This document shows, one piece after another, positions 34,364 through 43,883 of a stretch of 64,000 bases of DNA. Position numbers and translations under genes: made by a program. Origin of the DNA: Maritalea sp051251695 (GTDB taxonomy: Bacteria; Pseudomonadota; Alphaproteobacteria; Rhizobiales; Devosiaceae); the NCBI RefSeq assembly GCF_051251695.1, contig NZ_JBPOEU010000004.1, positions 109,553 through 173,552 of the forward strand. The letters run 5' to 3'. The stretch's first letter is position 1, and every line of letters starts with the position of its first letter. The notes under the pieces are model-generated. The model did no database searches. It was not told where the DNA came from and worked only from the letters and a program-made list of their open reading frames with translations.

Positions 34364-37300
34364 CTAGACAAGCTCTTTGAGCTTTTTGAAGTAAGCGCCC
34401 AAATTAGCTTCTTTCACCACACCATAACCTTTGACCGTCTCAACAAGCCCAGCTCGCTTCATTGCAGCGGCATGGTTTTGTGCGTTGAGGTTTTGCACCA
34501 ACTCTTCAACAAGCTGGATGTAATCGCCGCGCAATTTGCGTTCATCGCGTCTGTCTTTTGCCCAACCAAAAACATCAAACGCGGTTCCGCGCAATGGTCG
34601 CATAGCGTTGAGCATTTTTAATGTTGGCATGGCGACAGCGCCTGGAATGGCAAACTTCTTTGGACGCCCATTTGGCTCTTTGATCCAATTGAGCATTGGC
34701 GGTGCCATGTGGAATTTCAACTTACCGCCGCCTTTGAACTTCGTACGCATTTCACTTAAGTGAGCTGTTTCAAGATGCAACCGCGCAACTTCATATTCGT
34801 CTTTGTAAGCCATGAGCCGTGCCAACTGATGCGCCACAATTTCACTCAACCCAACCTTGCCAATGCTCGCCTCTGCCACAGAAATCTTCGCGACAATCGA
34901 CCTATACTGTTCTGCATATTTATCGTCTTGATATTCGGTCAAAAAGGCCGCTCGATCTTGGATCAGCTCATCAAGTGTTTGCTCAAGGTCTGCGTCTTCT
35001 TCAACCTGAAATACGTTCGGTTGATCGGCGATAAGACGCCCCAACTCGAAAGCCTGCAAGTTGGCGTCAACAGCTTTACCGTTTAAGACAACGGCCCGAC
35101 GAATTGCATCGCCATCCAATGGGATACTTCCCTTTTGCCAAGCCATACCGGTCAGCATCATATTGGAAAATACGCTATCCCCAAACAGTTGAACTGAAAG
35201 GTTTGTCACATCAAACGAGGTCACAGAATTCGCGCTTGCCTCAAGTTTTTGCAGGCGAATTTCTTCTTGGAAATCAGCAAGTCCACGCAAAACAAAATCA
35301 GCCGTTGGCAGAATTTTAGTGTTAGCGATAACGCTCGTTTTGTTCGTGGATAGGCTGGCCATCGGCTCTGCCATATTGGCCACCACCAAATCACATGCGA
35401 TCAACGCACTTGCGCTTCCTTTATCGATCCGCACCGGGGTTTCTAGCCCCGGTTTTTCCAAAATTTTAAGATGCGAAATGACCGCGCCGCCTTTTTGGGC
35501 GAAGCCCATAAAGTCTAACACCGATGCGCCCTTGCCCTGCAAATGCGCGGCCATTGCCAATACGGCACCCACGGTCACCACCCCCGTGCCGCCAATCCCA
35601 GTGATCAATATTTCACCAGTCTTTGCGATTTTGGGGTCCGACAATGTTTGCGCTTGGACGAGCAAGTGTTGGCGTTTGGCTTCATCACCAGTTGCTTTTT
35701 CCTCGTCGCCCTCAACGGTGACAAAGCTCGGACAAAACCCTTCGACACATGAGAAATCTTTGTTGCAAGACGACTGATCTATCGTTCGCTTCACGCCCCA
35801 TTTGGTTTTTACTGGGCTGACAGAAATGCAATTTGATTGAACTGAACAATCCCCACACCCTTCGCAAACAGCAGGGTTGATGAAAACGCGTTTCTTGGGG
35901 TCTTCAATCAGACCACGTTTACGTTTGCGGCGTTTTTCGGTGGCGCATCCTTGATCAAATATAAGTGCGGTGACGCCTTTTAAGGTTTTCAATTCCTCCT
36001 GCACCGCATCAAGGTTTTTACGATGATCAATGCTCATGCCTTCGCCGCGCATCAAATCCCATGCAAAGCGGTCCGGCTTATCGCTGACCAATGCGATGCG
36101 TTTTATACCCTCTGCACGCAGTTGTGCGATAAGGCTCTCAACGCTTAACTCCCCGTCCACGTCCTGCCCGCCGGTCATAGCGACAGCATGATTGTAAAGA
36201 ACTTTGTACGTTACATTTGTGTTGGCGGCGATGGATTGGCGAATGGCCAATAGGCCGGAATGGAAATAAGTACCGTCGCCCAAATTCTGGAAAATGTGCT
36301 CGCGGCCCGTATAGGGAGACATGCCAATCCAATTGACGCCCTCACCGCCCATTTGAACGATGCCATTTGTCTCACGCCCCATCCAAGACGCCATGAAATG
36401 GCACCCAATGCCGGGTAGTGCCTTGCTGCCTTCTGGCAAGTTTGTGGACCGATTATGCGGACAACCTGAACAGAAATATGGCGTACGCCGTTCAACTTCG
36501 AGACCAGCCAGGTTTGGCGCAGGTTGAGGAACAGGAGGTGTCCCCTCAAGGTCCAAAAACTGATGAACCACCTGCGCCAAAATAGAAGGACGCAACTCAC
36601 CTGCTTCAGGAAGAAGCGGTGTGCCGTCCAATGACTTTTTGCCAATAATTGAGAACCTGTTTTCACTGTTGAAAAATAGCTCTTTAAGTTGCGTTTCAAC
36701 GACTGCACGCTTCTCTTCAATCACCAGCAGCTTTTCAGCATCTCGTAAGAAAGCTTGATAACCAGTTGGCTCAATCGGCCAAACTAGACCTACTTTATAT
36801 ACGCCAATGCCGGCGCGCTTTGCTGCGGCTTCAGAAAGGCCAAGGTTTTTCAATGTTTGCATCAAATCCGCAAACGCCTTGCCAACGGCAACAATTGCTA
36901 GCTTTGGTTTTTTTGCACCAAACGCAACCCTGTCGATTGGGTTCGCGCGGGCAAACGCTTTCACTGCATCAAGTCGCGCCAGCAACTTTTGCTCAAGTAC
37001 CGGGCCAAAGCTTGTTGCGGGGTCATGGCTTAACTCAAACGGTGGCGTATAGTCGCCTGGCGCGTTGAATTTACGCGGATGCGGCACTTCAATTGCCGCA
37101 CTAGATTCCAGCACTTCAGATATAGTTTTAATGCCGATCCAAGCGCCAGAAAAGCGCGATGCGGCAAACCCATAAAGCCCAAACGGGATATAGTCCGCAA
37201 CCCCTGCCGGGTGTAGTACTGGCATCATGAAATGTTCAGCAGCTTGATCTGACTGGTGTGGCATGGAAGATGAAACACATCCGTGGTCATCACCCAAGAA

Positions 37301-37750
37301 TGCAAGCACGCCACCATTTTTTGATGTTCCAAGGGCGTTGCCGTGTTTTAGCGCATCACCAGACCGGTCAACACCTGGCCCTTTTCCATACCAAATGCCA
37401 AACACGCCATCAACATTCACTTGTTCGTCGCTCGACACCTCTTGTGTGCCAACCAAGGCCGTGGCCGCTAGGTCTTCGTTGATCGCAGGCTTCACCGTGA
37501 TGTTTTGCTTATCCAAGGCATCTTTTGCTCTAAACATCGCTTGGTCATATGCGCCAAGCGGGGAGCCGCGATATCCAGAGATAAAGCCCGCGGTGTTTAG
37601 CCCTGCAGCTTGATCTGACTTGGCCTGTTCAATGGGAATGCGGACCAGAATGTCAGTACCGGACAGAAAAACGCGCTCTTTGACCAAGCCGTCCGCCAAT
37701 TCATAATCTGGAAACGCAAAAATGTTGACATCTGCCGGTAACAGGTCCAT
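34364..37750 (-). CDS. indolepyruvate:ferredoxin oxidoreductase, IorA-IorB fusion
   Basis: A large 2-oxoacid oxidoreductase of about 1128 residues that oxidatively decarboxylates arylpyruvates to arylacetyl-CoA with ferredoxin as acceptor. The alpha part has the pyrimidine-binding region SGYRGSPLGAYD and the Fe-S/thiamine segment CSGCPHNRSTN. A cysteine block CEGCGDCSVQSNC plus further cysteines near FSCVEGFC bind clusters. The gamma part begins at GIGGTGVVTVGAVLAMAAH. I prefer the ATG at 37750, which has GGGAG seven bases upstream, over 37786. It could supply phenylacetyl-CoA from phenylpyruvate to the paa pathway. Confidence 0.9.
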   Translation of the reverse strand: MDLLPADVNIFAFPDYELADGLVKERVFLSGTDILVRIPIEQAKSDQAAGLNTAGFISGYRGSPLGAYDQAMFRAKDALDKQNITVKPAINEDLAATALVGTQEVSSDEQVNVDGVFGIWYGKGPGVDRSGDALKHGNALGTSKNGGVLAFLGDDHGCVSSSMPHQSDQAAEHFMMPVLHPAGVADYIPFGLYGFAASRFSGAWIGIKTISEVLESSAAIEVPHPRKFNAPGDYTPPFELSHDPATSFGPVLEQKLLARLDAVKAFARANPIDRVAFGAKKPKLAIVAVGKAFADLMQTLKNLGLSEAAAKRAGIGVYKVGLVWPIEPTGYQAFLRDAEKLLVIEEKRAVVETQLKELFFNSENRFSIIGKKSLDGTPLLPEAGELRPSILAQVVHQFLDLEGTPPVPQPAPNLAGLEVERRTPYFCSGCPHNRSTNLPEGSKALPGIGCHFMASWMGRETNGIVQMGGEGVNWIGMSPYTGREHIFQNLGDGTYFHSGLLAIRQSIAANTNVTYKVLYNHAVAMTGGQDVDGELSVESLIAQLRAEGIKRIALVSDKPDRFAWDLMRGEGMSIDHRKNLDAVQEELKTLKGVTALIFDQGCATEKRRKRKRGLIEDPKKRVFINPAVCEGCGDCSVQSNCISVSPVKTKWGVKRTIDQSSCNKDFSCVEGFCPSFVTVEGDEEKATGDEAKRQHLLVQAQTLSDPKIAKTGEILITGIGGTGVVTVGAVLAMAAHLQGKGASVLDFMGFAQKGGAVISHLKILEKPGLETPVRIDKGSASALIACDLVVANMAEPMASLSTNKTSVIANTKILPTADFVLRGLADFQEEIRLQKLEASANSVTSFDVTNLSVQLFGDSVFSNMMLTGMAWQKGSIPLDGDAIRRAVVLNGKAVDANLQAFELGRLIADQPNVFQVEEDADLEQTLDELIQDRAAFLTEYQDDKYAEQYRSIVAKISVAEASIGKVGLSEIVAHQLARLMAYKDEYEVARLHLETAHLSEMRTKFKGGGKLKFHMAPPMLNWIKEPNGRPKKFAIPGAVAMPTLKMLNAMRPLRGTAFDVFGWAKDRRDERKLRGDYIQLVEELVQNLNAQNHAAAMKRAGLVETVKGYGVVKEANLGAYFKKLKELV

Positions 37751-37863
37751 ATCATAACTCCCTCTCTCGGAGGTAGTATCATTCAAATTTCTTGATTAAT
37801 CCGGTCAAAATTAGTATTATTCTTGGCAATTATTGCATTTTTATTTCATTTACTGGATCAATC

Positions 37864-38343
37864 ATGGCAAATTCATTCGAACTCGACCAAATAGACCGTA
37901 AAATCCTTGAATTGCTGCAGTTCAACAGCCGCCTGTCTAACCAAGAAATTGCCAGCCAAGTGGGAAGTTCAGCTTCCTCCGTTTGGCGGCGCATAAATGC
38001 ACTTGAGGAAGCCGAAATCATCACGGCATACGGGCTTACTGTATCACCCGAGAAATTGGGATATGGCGAGCTGGTTTTGCTTCAGGTTAGTCTTGAGCAA
38101 CATAACGACGACTATTTGGAAGAGTTCACCCAATTGGTGCGCTCAATCCCCGAAATTTTGGAGTGTTACGCCACAACTGGTGAATATGATTATGTGATGA
38201 AAGTGCTGGCGACGGACATGCGGTCTTATCATCGATTTTTGCGCAACAGGCTGATGAGCAAGGCGTTTATCTCAAAGACATTTTCGCAAGTTGTGATGGA
38301 AAAAATCAAATTTCAAAAGGTCGTGCCGACCGCGTCGGGCTAA
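37864..38343 (+). CDS. Lrp/AsnC-family regulator
   Basis: A protein of 159 residues from the ATG at 37864 (MANSFELDQIDRKILELLQ). It has a helix-turn-helix (SNQEIASQVGSSASSVWRRI) and an RAM ligand domain (CYATTGEYDYVMKVLATD). It is divergent from the oxidoreductase and likely controls it in response to an aromatic or other amino acid. An upstream in-frame extension to 37792 is AT-rich promoter DNA and not homologous. Confidence 0.9.
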   Translation: MANSFELDQIDRKILELLQFNSRLSNQEIASQVGSSASSVWRRINALEEAEIITAYGLTVSPEKLGYGELVLLQVSLEQHNDDYLEEFTQLVRSIPEILECYATTGEYDYVMKVLATDMRSYHRFLRNRLMSKAFISKTFSQVVMEKIKFQKVVPTASG

Positions 38344-38738
38344 TCGTTTGTGCTTTTGGGCGCATCTACAATTGGTGCATTGGCGTCTCGCCATCCCCCA
38401 AATCCACCTTCAATATGGGCCACATCGTCAAACCCCATTTGCTTAACCGTTTGGGTTGCCAGCGCTGATCGCCAACCCGCAGCACAAAAGAAAACCAGTT
38501 TCTTTGTCGTCGCCAATTCAGCCTTATGATATGGGCTTACTGGGTCAATCCAAAACTCAAGCATCCCCCGAGGCACATGCACTGCGCCCTCAATCTTGCC
38601 CTCGCGTTTCAACTCGCGGATGTCACGCAAATCGACAAGCAAGACCTCGTTTTTTTCCAGAGCATGCTGCACGCTCGAAACGGACAAAGTTTCAATCTGC
38701 GCCATTGCTTCTTGCACAAGTTGCTTGGCGGATTTCAT
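38340..38738 (-). CDS. rhodanese-like sulfurtransferase
   Basis: A 132-residue single rhodanese domain. VLLVDLRDIRELKREGKIEGA is the first half and VFFCAAGWRSALAT the active-site loop with the catalytic Cys (near 90). It is cytoplasmic, with no signal peptide. It overlaps the convergent Lrp gene by 4 bp. The GNAT gene is 12 bp upstream on the same strand. The sulfur acceptor is unknown. Confidence 0.88.
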   Translation of the reverse strand: MKSAKQLVQEAMAQIETLSVSSVQHALEKNEVLLVDLRDIRELKREGKIEGAVHVPRGMLEFWIDPVSPYHKAELATTKKLVFFCAAGWRSALATQTVKQMGFDDVAHIEGGFGGWRDANAPIVDAPKSTND

Positions 38739-38750
38739 TTCAGTCTCCTG

Positions 38751-39044
38751 CTAGACAGCTAAAACATCTGCCCATTCTTTGTGGCGTTTAAACTGCACCA
38801 CCACATAGGGGCAAACAGGCTTAATCTTACGGCCATTTTTGCGCGCAAACTCCACTCCAGCGACCACCAACTTAGCGGCAATGCCTCGCCCTTCAAAAGG
38901 TTTTGGCACCCCCGTATGATCCACAACCATCACATCACCCAACCGGACAAACGTCATTTCCGCTTCATAGCCATCACCTAAATCAGCAAAAAACCTGCCA
39001 TTTTGGTCGTTCTCTTCAAACTGAATGTTCAATTCAGGCGTCAT
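38751..39044 (-). CDS. small GNAT-like N-acetyltransferase (NATD1/YjdJ type)
   Basis: A 97-residue minimal acetyltransferase fold. VVDHTGVPKPFEGRGIAAKL supplies the acetyl-CoA loop (near 52-70), and KIKPVCPYVVVQFKRH is the family C-terminal signature. It overlaps the Nudix gene by 4 bp, and the two are probably cotranscribed with cobO upstream. Its target is unknown. Confidence 0.85.
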   Translation of the reverse strand: MTPELNIQFEENDQNGRFFADLGDGYEAEMTFVRLGDVMVVDHTGVPKPFEGRGIAAKLVVAGVEFARKNGRKIKPVCPYVVVQFKRHKEWADVLAV

Positions 39045-39508
39045 ATCTGATCCTTTGAAAGCAACTTGATGGCCAATTTCATCACGGGATTATGGGAACG
39101 GACAAGTTCAATGTGGCCCAATTCGTCTTTGGGCACAAACCTGAGCGCCAAAGATTCCTCGCTCAATATCAGTTCATGCATTTTGTCCACGCGTGCTTTA
39201 AAAACAGACATATGCGTTTGCACGACATTGCCATCATCATAAGCGCCAATGCTGCCCGGATCATCAAACAGGGCTACAAACTCGAGTTCTAGTCCAGCGA
39301 CACCAGTTTCTTCTTCTAGTTCACGAGCTGCACAATCAATTGGTGCTTCTCCTTGATCCGCCTTACCGCCCGGAAATCCCCATTGACCATTATCGCTGCG
39401 TTGTTCCATCAAAACACTGTCGCCATTGAACACCAGCACAACGGAACCTTGAGCCAAAGGCTGGTTGATCAGTGGCGCGTCTTCCAGCCGGTCAAAAAAC
39501 TCAGCCAC
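39041..39508 (-). CDS. Nudix hydrolase
   Basis: A 155-residue Nudix protein. The box GKADQGEAPIDCAARELEEE continues into TGVAG and fits GX5EX7REUXEEXGU. Such enzymes hydrolyse nucleoside diphosphates linked to other groups. The specific substrate is not readable. The gene is 11 bp downstream of cobO and overlaps the GNAT gene by 4 bp. Confidence 0.9.
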   Translation of the reverse strand: MAEFFDRLEDAPLINQPLAQGSVVLVFNGDSVLMEQRSDNGQWGFPGGKADQGEAPIDCAARELEEETGVAGLELEFVALFDDPGSIGAYDDGNVVQTHMSVFKARVDKMHELILSEESLALRFVPKDELGHIELVRSHNPVMKLAIKLLSKDQI

Positions 39509-39519
39509 TTTGAACGTCC

Positions 39520-40149
39520 CTAAAACTCAATTCCAACTTGCGCTTTAACACCTGAGCGGAACGGATGTTTAATCTGCGTCATGTCAGTTACAAGATCCGC
39601 AAAATCAATCAATTCATCTTTGGCATTTCGGCCCGTAATAATAACGTGCTTCATTTCTGGCTTTTGCGCCAGTACTTCAAGGATTTCTTCGACGGGCAGA
39701 TAGTCATAGCGCAGCACAATATTCAGCTCATCGCATAAAACCATGTCGTGCTTATCGTCTAAAATGAATTCTTTGGCCTGCTCCCAAGCAGCGCGCGCCG
39801 CATCGATATCGCGCTGCCGGTCTTGGGTTTCCCAAGTAAACCCTTCGCCCATTGTGGCGAGCGACACTTGGTCAGGAAATTTATCCAACACGTTGCGTTC
39901 GCCCGTACCCCATTTGCCTTTGACGAATTGTACAACGGCGACTTTCATGTCGTTGCCAAGGGCGCGAAACACCATGCCGAAGGCGGCGGTTGATTTGCCT
40001 TTTCCCTTGCCGGTATGAACAATCGTTAGGCCTTTTTCGATGGTCTTGGTGGCAATAATTTTATCGCGTGCCACCTTCTTCTTTTTCATTTTGTCAGCGT
40101 GACGTGCGTTGAGTTCTTCTTCACTCATATTGTCTGTAATCTTGCTCAT
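39520..40149 (-). CDS. cobO: cob(I)yrinic acid a,c-diamide adenosyltransferase
   Basis: CobO (BtuR/CobA type) adds the 5'-deoxyadenosyl ligand to Co(I) corrinoids using ATP. The 209 residues contain the unusual P-loop HTGKGKGKSTAAFG near 46-59 and the conserved LDEL-like VLCDELN segment. It overlaps the cobN stop by 4 bp and is third in the cobW-cobN-cobO operon governed by the riboswitch at 45018-45208. Confidence 0.95.
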   Translation of the reverse strand: MSKITDNMSEEELNARHADKMKKKKVARDKIIATKTIEKGLTIVHTGKGKGKSTAAFGMVFRALGNDMKVAVVQFVKGKWGTGERNVLDKFPDQVSLATMGEGFTWETQDRQRDIDAARAAWEQAKEFILDDKHDMVLCDELNIVLRYDYLPVEEILEVLAQKPEMKHVIITGRNAKDELIDFADLVTDMTQIKHPFRSGVKAQVGIEF

Positions 40150-43100
40150 AGCTGATCGTCACTCCTATCTGAAAAGGGAAAGGTTGCATCTAAAAAGGCA
40201 TAAGTTGAATTGCGTTTTGGCGTCCAGAACCCACGTTCCATCGCCTCCCTGAATTTGGCAATAAGCTCATCATAGCCAAATTTATTGTTTTGTTGAATAA
40301 AGGTGCGCACATCATCATCGGCGACGAACGCGTCAAACGCGATATCGAAATGATGTGACTTCACCGCGCCGGTGGTTGCGGCGAAGGCAAACATATAGTC
40401 GGTTGTCGCGATGATCTCGAATGCGCCCTTATAGCCATGGCGCATGACGCCAGCAATCCACTTGGGATTGACCACACGCGACCGCATCACTTTGGCTATT
40501 TCTTCGTCCAGCGTTTTGGTAACTGGCCGTTCTGGTCGTGAATGGTCATTGTGATAATTGACGGGTTGTTGGCCAGACAAAGATGTCGCCGTTGCGGTTA
40601 GACCACCTTCAAACTGATAATAGTCGTCGCTGTCCAACAGGTCATGTTCGCGGTTGTCCTGATTGTGTACAATCGCATCAACCGATTTCAACCGCGAGAT
40701 CAGTTGTGCGCGCGCTTTGGTGCCATTGGCTTTGCTGCCATAAGCATATTGCCCCCAATTTAGGAACGCGGTGGCGATATCGTCAATGTCCTGCCAGTTT
40801 CCGCTATCCATGATGCCCTGCAGTCCCGCGCCATACGCACCCGGTTTTGACCCAAAGATACGATAGCCAGCCTGCATGGCGGCTTCGTCCTGTGTCGTAC
40901 CATTATCCATCAACGCGAGCGCGTCTGTGCGCATCCGTTCCGCAATCGGGTTTTCACTTGATGGTTCATCTAGCGACCCAATGGCGCGAATGGCTTTATC
41001 AAACAGTTCGATTTGGGCGGGAAACGCATCACGGAAAAACCCGGATATGCGTAGCGTTACGTCAACGCGTGGCCGGCCCAGTTTGGCCAATGGGATAATC
41101 TCATAGCCAGACACCCGGTGAGACCCAATATCCCATTTTGGCTTCACTCCGATCAAAGCCATTGCTTGGGCGATATCATCACCGCCGGTGCGCATGTTGG
41201 ACGTGCCCCAAACCGACAAAGCAATTGCGGAGAGATAAGTGCCGTGATCTTGAAAGTGTCGCGTGATGAGATTTTCAGCAGACTTTTTACCCAACTCCCA
41301 TGCGGTCGGGGTCGGCACAGCGCGGTTATCGACGGAGTAAAAATTGCGCCCCGTGGGCAACACATCCAAACGGCCCCGCGTCGGTGCGCCGGATGATCCT
41401 GGTTCGACGAATTTCCCGTCCAAACCTTTGAGCAAGTTTGCCCGTTCGAGTGCGCCTGATTGATCCAGCTTTGGGGCGATGGAACTGGTGATTTCCGTTA
41501 GAACCGCCTTTGTTGAAACCCAACTTGTATCTAGCTCAACCTCGCCATCAACTAACTTCACCGCTAGCAGTTCAAGCCGCTCGATTGTATGCCCAACATG
41601 TCGCCAAGTGTCGGTTGACAGTGCAACCAATACTTCAGGTTGTGGGCCATCCCAATTTTCGCCCATGGGGGCAGACAAGGGGTCAAACCCTAATGCCAGA
41701 TCGTCAGCCAAAGCGCGAATAAGTGATTTATCTTCTGCCCGATCTTCGCCGCGCGGCACACGAGCAAGGGCAACCGACAGGTCCGTTTTAAGGCTGCCGA
41801 TTGGGGCTTGGCCAAATATATGCAGACCGTCGCGAATTTGAGCCTCTTTGAGTTCGCACAAAAACGTGTCGATGGTGGTTAGCGCGTCATCTTCGGGCTG
41901 GTTTTCTAACCCCATATCTTTATCAAGCCCAGTGTCTTTGCAAAGGTCGAGTATCCGGGTTTTGAGGTCTTTCAACCGACGTTGATCCAGACCTGATGCG
42001 TTATAATATTCGTCAGCAAGTGCTTCCAGATCCTTGAGCGGCCCATATGTTTCGGCCCGGGTAAGCGGCGGGGTTAGGTGATCGATGATCACCGCGCCGG
42101 TGCGCCGTTTGGCTTGTGTTCCCTCGCCCGGATCATTGACGATAAAGGGATAAAAGTGCGGTAGGTTGCCCCACAGCATTTGCGGATAGCAATTTTGGCT
42201 AAGCGCGTTGGCTTTGCCCGGCAGCCATTCCAAATTCCCGTGCTTGCCATTGTGGATAATCGCTTGCGCGCCAAACTGATGGCGCAACCACAAATAGGCC
42301 GCGAGATAGGCGTGCGGTGGCACTAAATCTGGATCGTGATAGCTGGCTTCAGCATCAAGATGATAGCCGCGAGCTGGTTGCAACATCACCACAGCATTGC
42401 CGAAATTCAAAACGGGCAGATGAAAATTCCCATCCCGCACGAATGGATCGGCGTTAGGTTCGCCCCAACGTTTGGTGACGTCAGTTTGCACAACTATCGG
42501 CAGGGTTGAAAACAGTGCCTGATATTCCGCAAGTGACATTTGCGCAGGACTGGTTCCACGGGTCGGATGCGCATTGGTCGGCCCAGTTTGCAGCTGTTCG
42601 ACCAGCGCGTTGCCATTTTCCGGCAGCGTTTTCAGCCCATAGCCAGCGCCTTGCATATAGCGCAATATCTGCACGGTGGATTGCGGCGCATCATAGCCCA
42701 CGCCGTTGGCAATTCGACCATCACGGATTGGATAGTTCGCCAAGATAATTCCGACCTTGCGATCTGAAACATCAGTTTGCCGAAGCGTTACCCAGTTCGC
42801 TGCGAATTGGGCGGCGTCCTTGACCCCATCCATATGGGGTTGGTTCGCGGACAGTGGGCACTGGGTGCGTTCATGCCAAATGTCTTGTTCTTTATGGGCG
42901 ATTAGAATATCGCCAATGCGGCCATCAAGTTCGGGCAACACCACTTGCATGGCCAAGTCTTTGGCGCTTAATCCCTGAACGTCCTTTTCCCAAACCTCAG
43001 ACGGACGACCGGCCTGTACAAGTTGAATGATCGGCGCATCGCTATTCACAAACGGGTTTTTCGCGTCCTCAAGATCAGTCAACCCGAGCGCAAAACCGGT

Positions 43101-43883
43101 AGCGTTTAAGATCACTGCGGGTGGATGTTTTCTGAATGTGCTTTGCACGAACTCAACGCAAGATTGTTCTTTAAGCGACGCTGCGACGATCGACAGTGCT
43201 TGAATGCCCCGCGCCTCCAGCGCATCCATAAGGCAGTGGATTGGTGCCATGTTGCCACCGTCCAGCAGCGCCCGGTAAAAGATAATCGGCGCAATTGGCA
43301 CATCAGCCTTTAACTTAACCTGATCAAGAGGCAACACGCCCTTGGCGCGGTCATAGACACCAGCACGCGCAGTTTGTTTTGGCGCAGGAAGTTCCCCTTT
43401 CCTTGCAACCACATTGCGCATCGCTGTCAGTACGCCAGCCATATTGTCAGCACCACCAGCGACAAACAGCGCATGCAATGCATCATATGCACCCGCGTCC
43501 AAAGTGGAGCGTGCTTGCAAGTCAGGGTCTGGATTGGCATCACCGGGCAGAAACGCGAGCTTTATGTCATTGTCTGCGCAAAGTGCCGTGAGCTGGTCGA
43601 CGCCATAGGTCCAATAGGCACGTCCGCCCAAAAGGCGCACGACGATCAGCTTGGCGTGAATGGCTGTTTGCTCCAACCACAGGTCCACCGAAAAATTGTG
43701 GCCGATGCGCATGGTGTTGGCCAAACGCAACTGATCGAACTCTTGGGCGTCGGCGGCATTGGCTAAAGCTGCCAATTCCGTATCGGCGGCGGACAAAAAC
43801 AGGATATCGGCAGGCGACTGACCAAGGTCAATCGCTTCGCCTTCTTGCTGTATCTCGCCGGCTTGTGCGGTGAGAAGGTGCAT
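40146..43883 (-). CDS. cobN: CobN, cobaltochelatase large subunit
   Basis: A 1245-residue CobN/magnesium-chelatase H-family protein, close to CobN of known aerobic producers. With CobS and CobT it inserts cobalt into hydrogenobyrinic acid a,c-diamide. The conserved IIHNGKHGNLEWLPGKA and TATSLSGQQ segments and a C-terminal WIAGVMRHGYKG region are present. CobS and CobT are not in the window. Its presence beside cobalt-early genes CbiX, CbiD and CbiG is notable. It starts on the last base of the cobW stop and overlaps cobO. Confidence 0.94.
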   Translation of the reverse strand: MHLLTAQAGEIQQEGEAIDLGQSPADILFLSAADTELAALANAADAQEFDQLRLANTMRIGHNFSVDLWLEQTAIHAKLIVVRLLGGRAYWTYGVDQLTALCADNDIKLAFLPGDANPDPDLQARSTLDAGAYDALHALFVAGGADNMAGVLTAMRNVVARKGELPAPKQTARAGVYDRAKGVLPLDQVKLKADVPIAPIIFYRALLDGGNMAPIHCLMDALEARGIQALSIVAASLKEQSCVEFVQSTFRKHPPAVILNATGFALGLTDLEDAKNPFVNSDAPIIQLVQAGRPSEVWEKDVQGLSAKDLAMQVVLPELDGRIGDILIAHKEQDIWHERTQCPLSANQPHMDGVKDAAQFAANWVTLRQTDVSDRKVGIILANYPIRDGRIANGVGYDAPQSTVQILRYMQGAGYGLKTLPENGNALVEQLQTGPTNAHPTRGTSPAQMSLAEYQALFSTLPIVVQTDVTKRWGEPNADPFVRDGNFHLPVLNFGNAVVMLQPARGYHLDAEASYHDPDLVPPHAYLAAYLWLRHQFGAQAIIHNGKHGNLEWLPGKANALSQNCYPQMLWGNLPHFYPFIVNDPGEGTQAKRRTGAVIIDHLTPPLTRAETYGPLKDLEALADEYYNASGLDQRRLKDLKTRILDLCKDTGLDKDMGLENQPEDDALTTIDTFLCELKEAQIRDGLHIFGQAPIGSLKTDLSVALARVPRGEDRAEDKSLIRALADDLALGFDPLSAPMGENWDGPQPEVLVALSTDTWRHVGHTIERLELLAVKLVDGEVELDTSWVSTKAVLTEITSSIAPKLDQSGALERANLLKGLDGKFVEPGSSGAPTRGRLDVLPTGRNFYSVDNRAVPTPTAWELGKKSAENLITRHFQDHGTYLSAIALSVWGTSNMRTGGDDIAQAMALIGVKPKWDIGSHRVSGYEIIPLAKLGRPRVDVTLRISGFFRDAFPAQIELFDKAIRAIGSLDEPSSENPIAERMRTDALALMDNGTTQDEAAMQAGYRIFGSKPGAYGAGLQGIMDSGNWQDIDDIATAFLNWGQYAYGSKANGTKARAQLISRLKSVDAIVHNQDNREHDLLDSDDYYQFEGGLTATATSLSGQQPVNYHNDHSRPERPVTKTLDEEIAKVMRSRVVNPKWIAGVMRHGYKGAFEIIATTDYMFAFAATTGAVKSHHFDIAFDAFVADDDVRTFIQQNNKFGYDELIAKFREAMERGFWTPKRNSTYAFLDATFPFSDRSDDQL

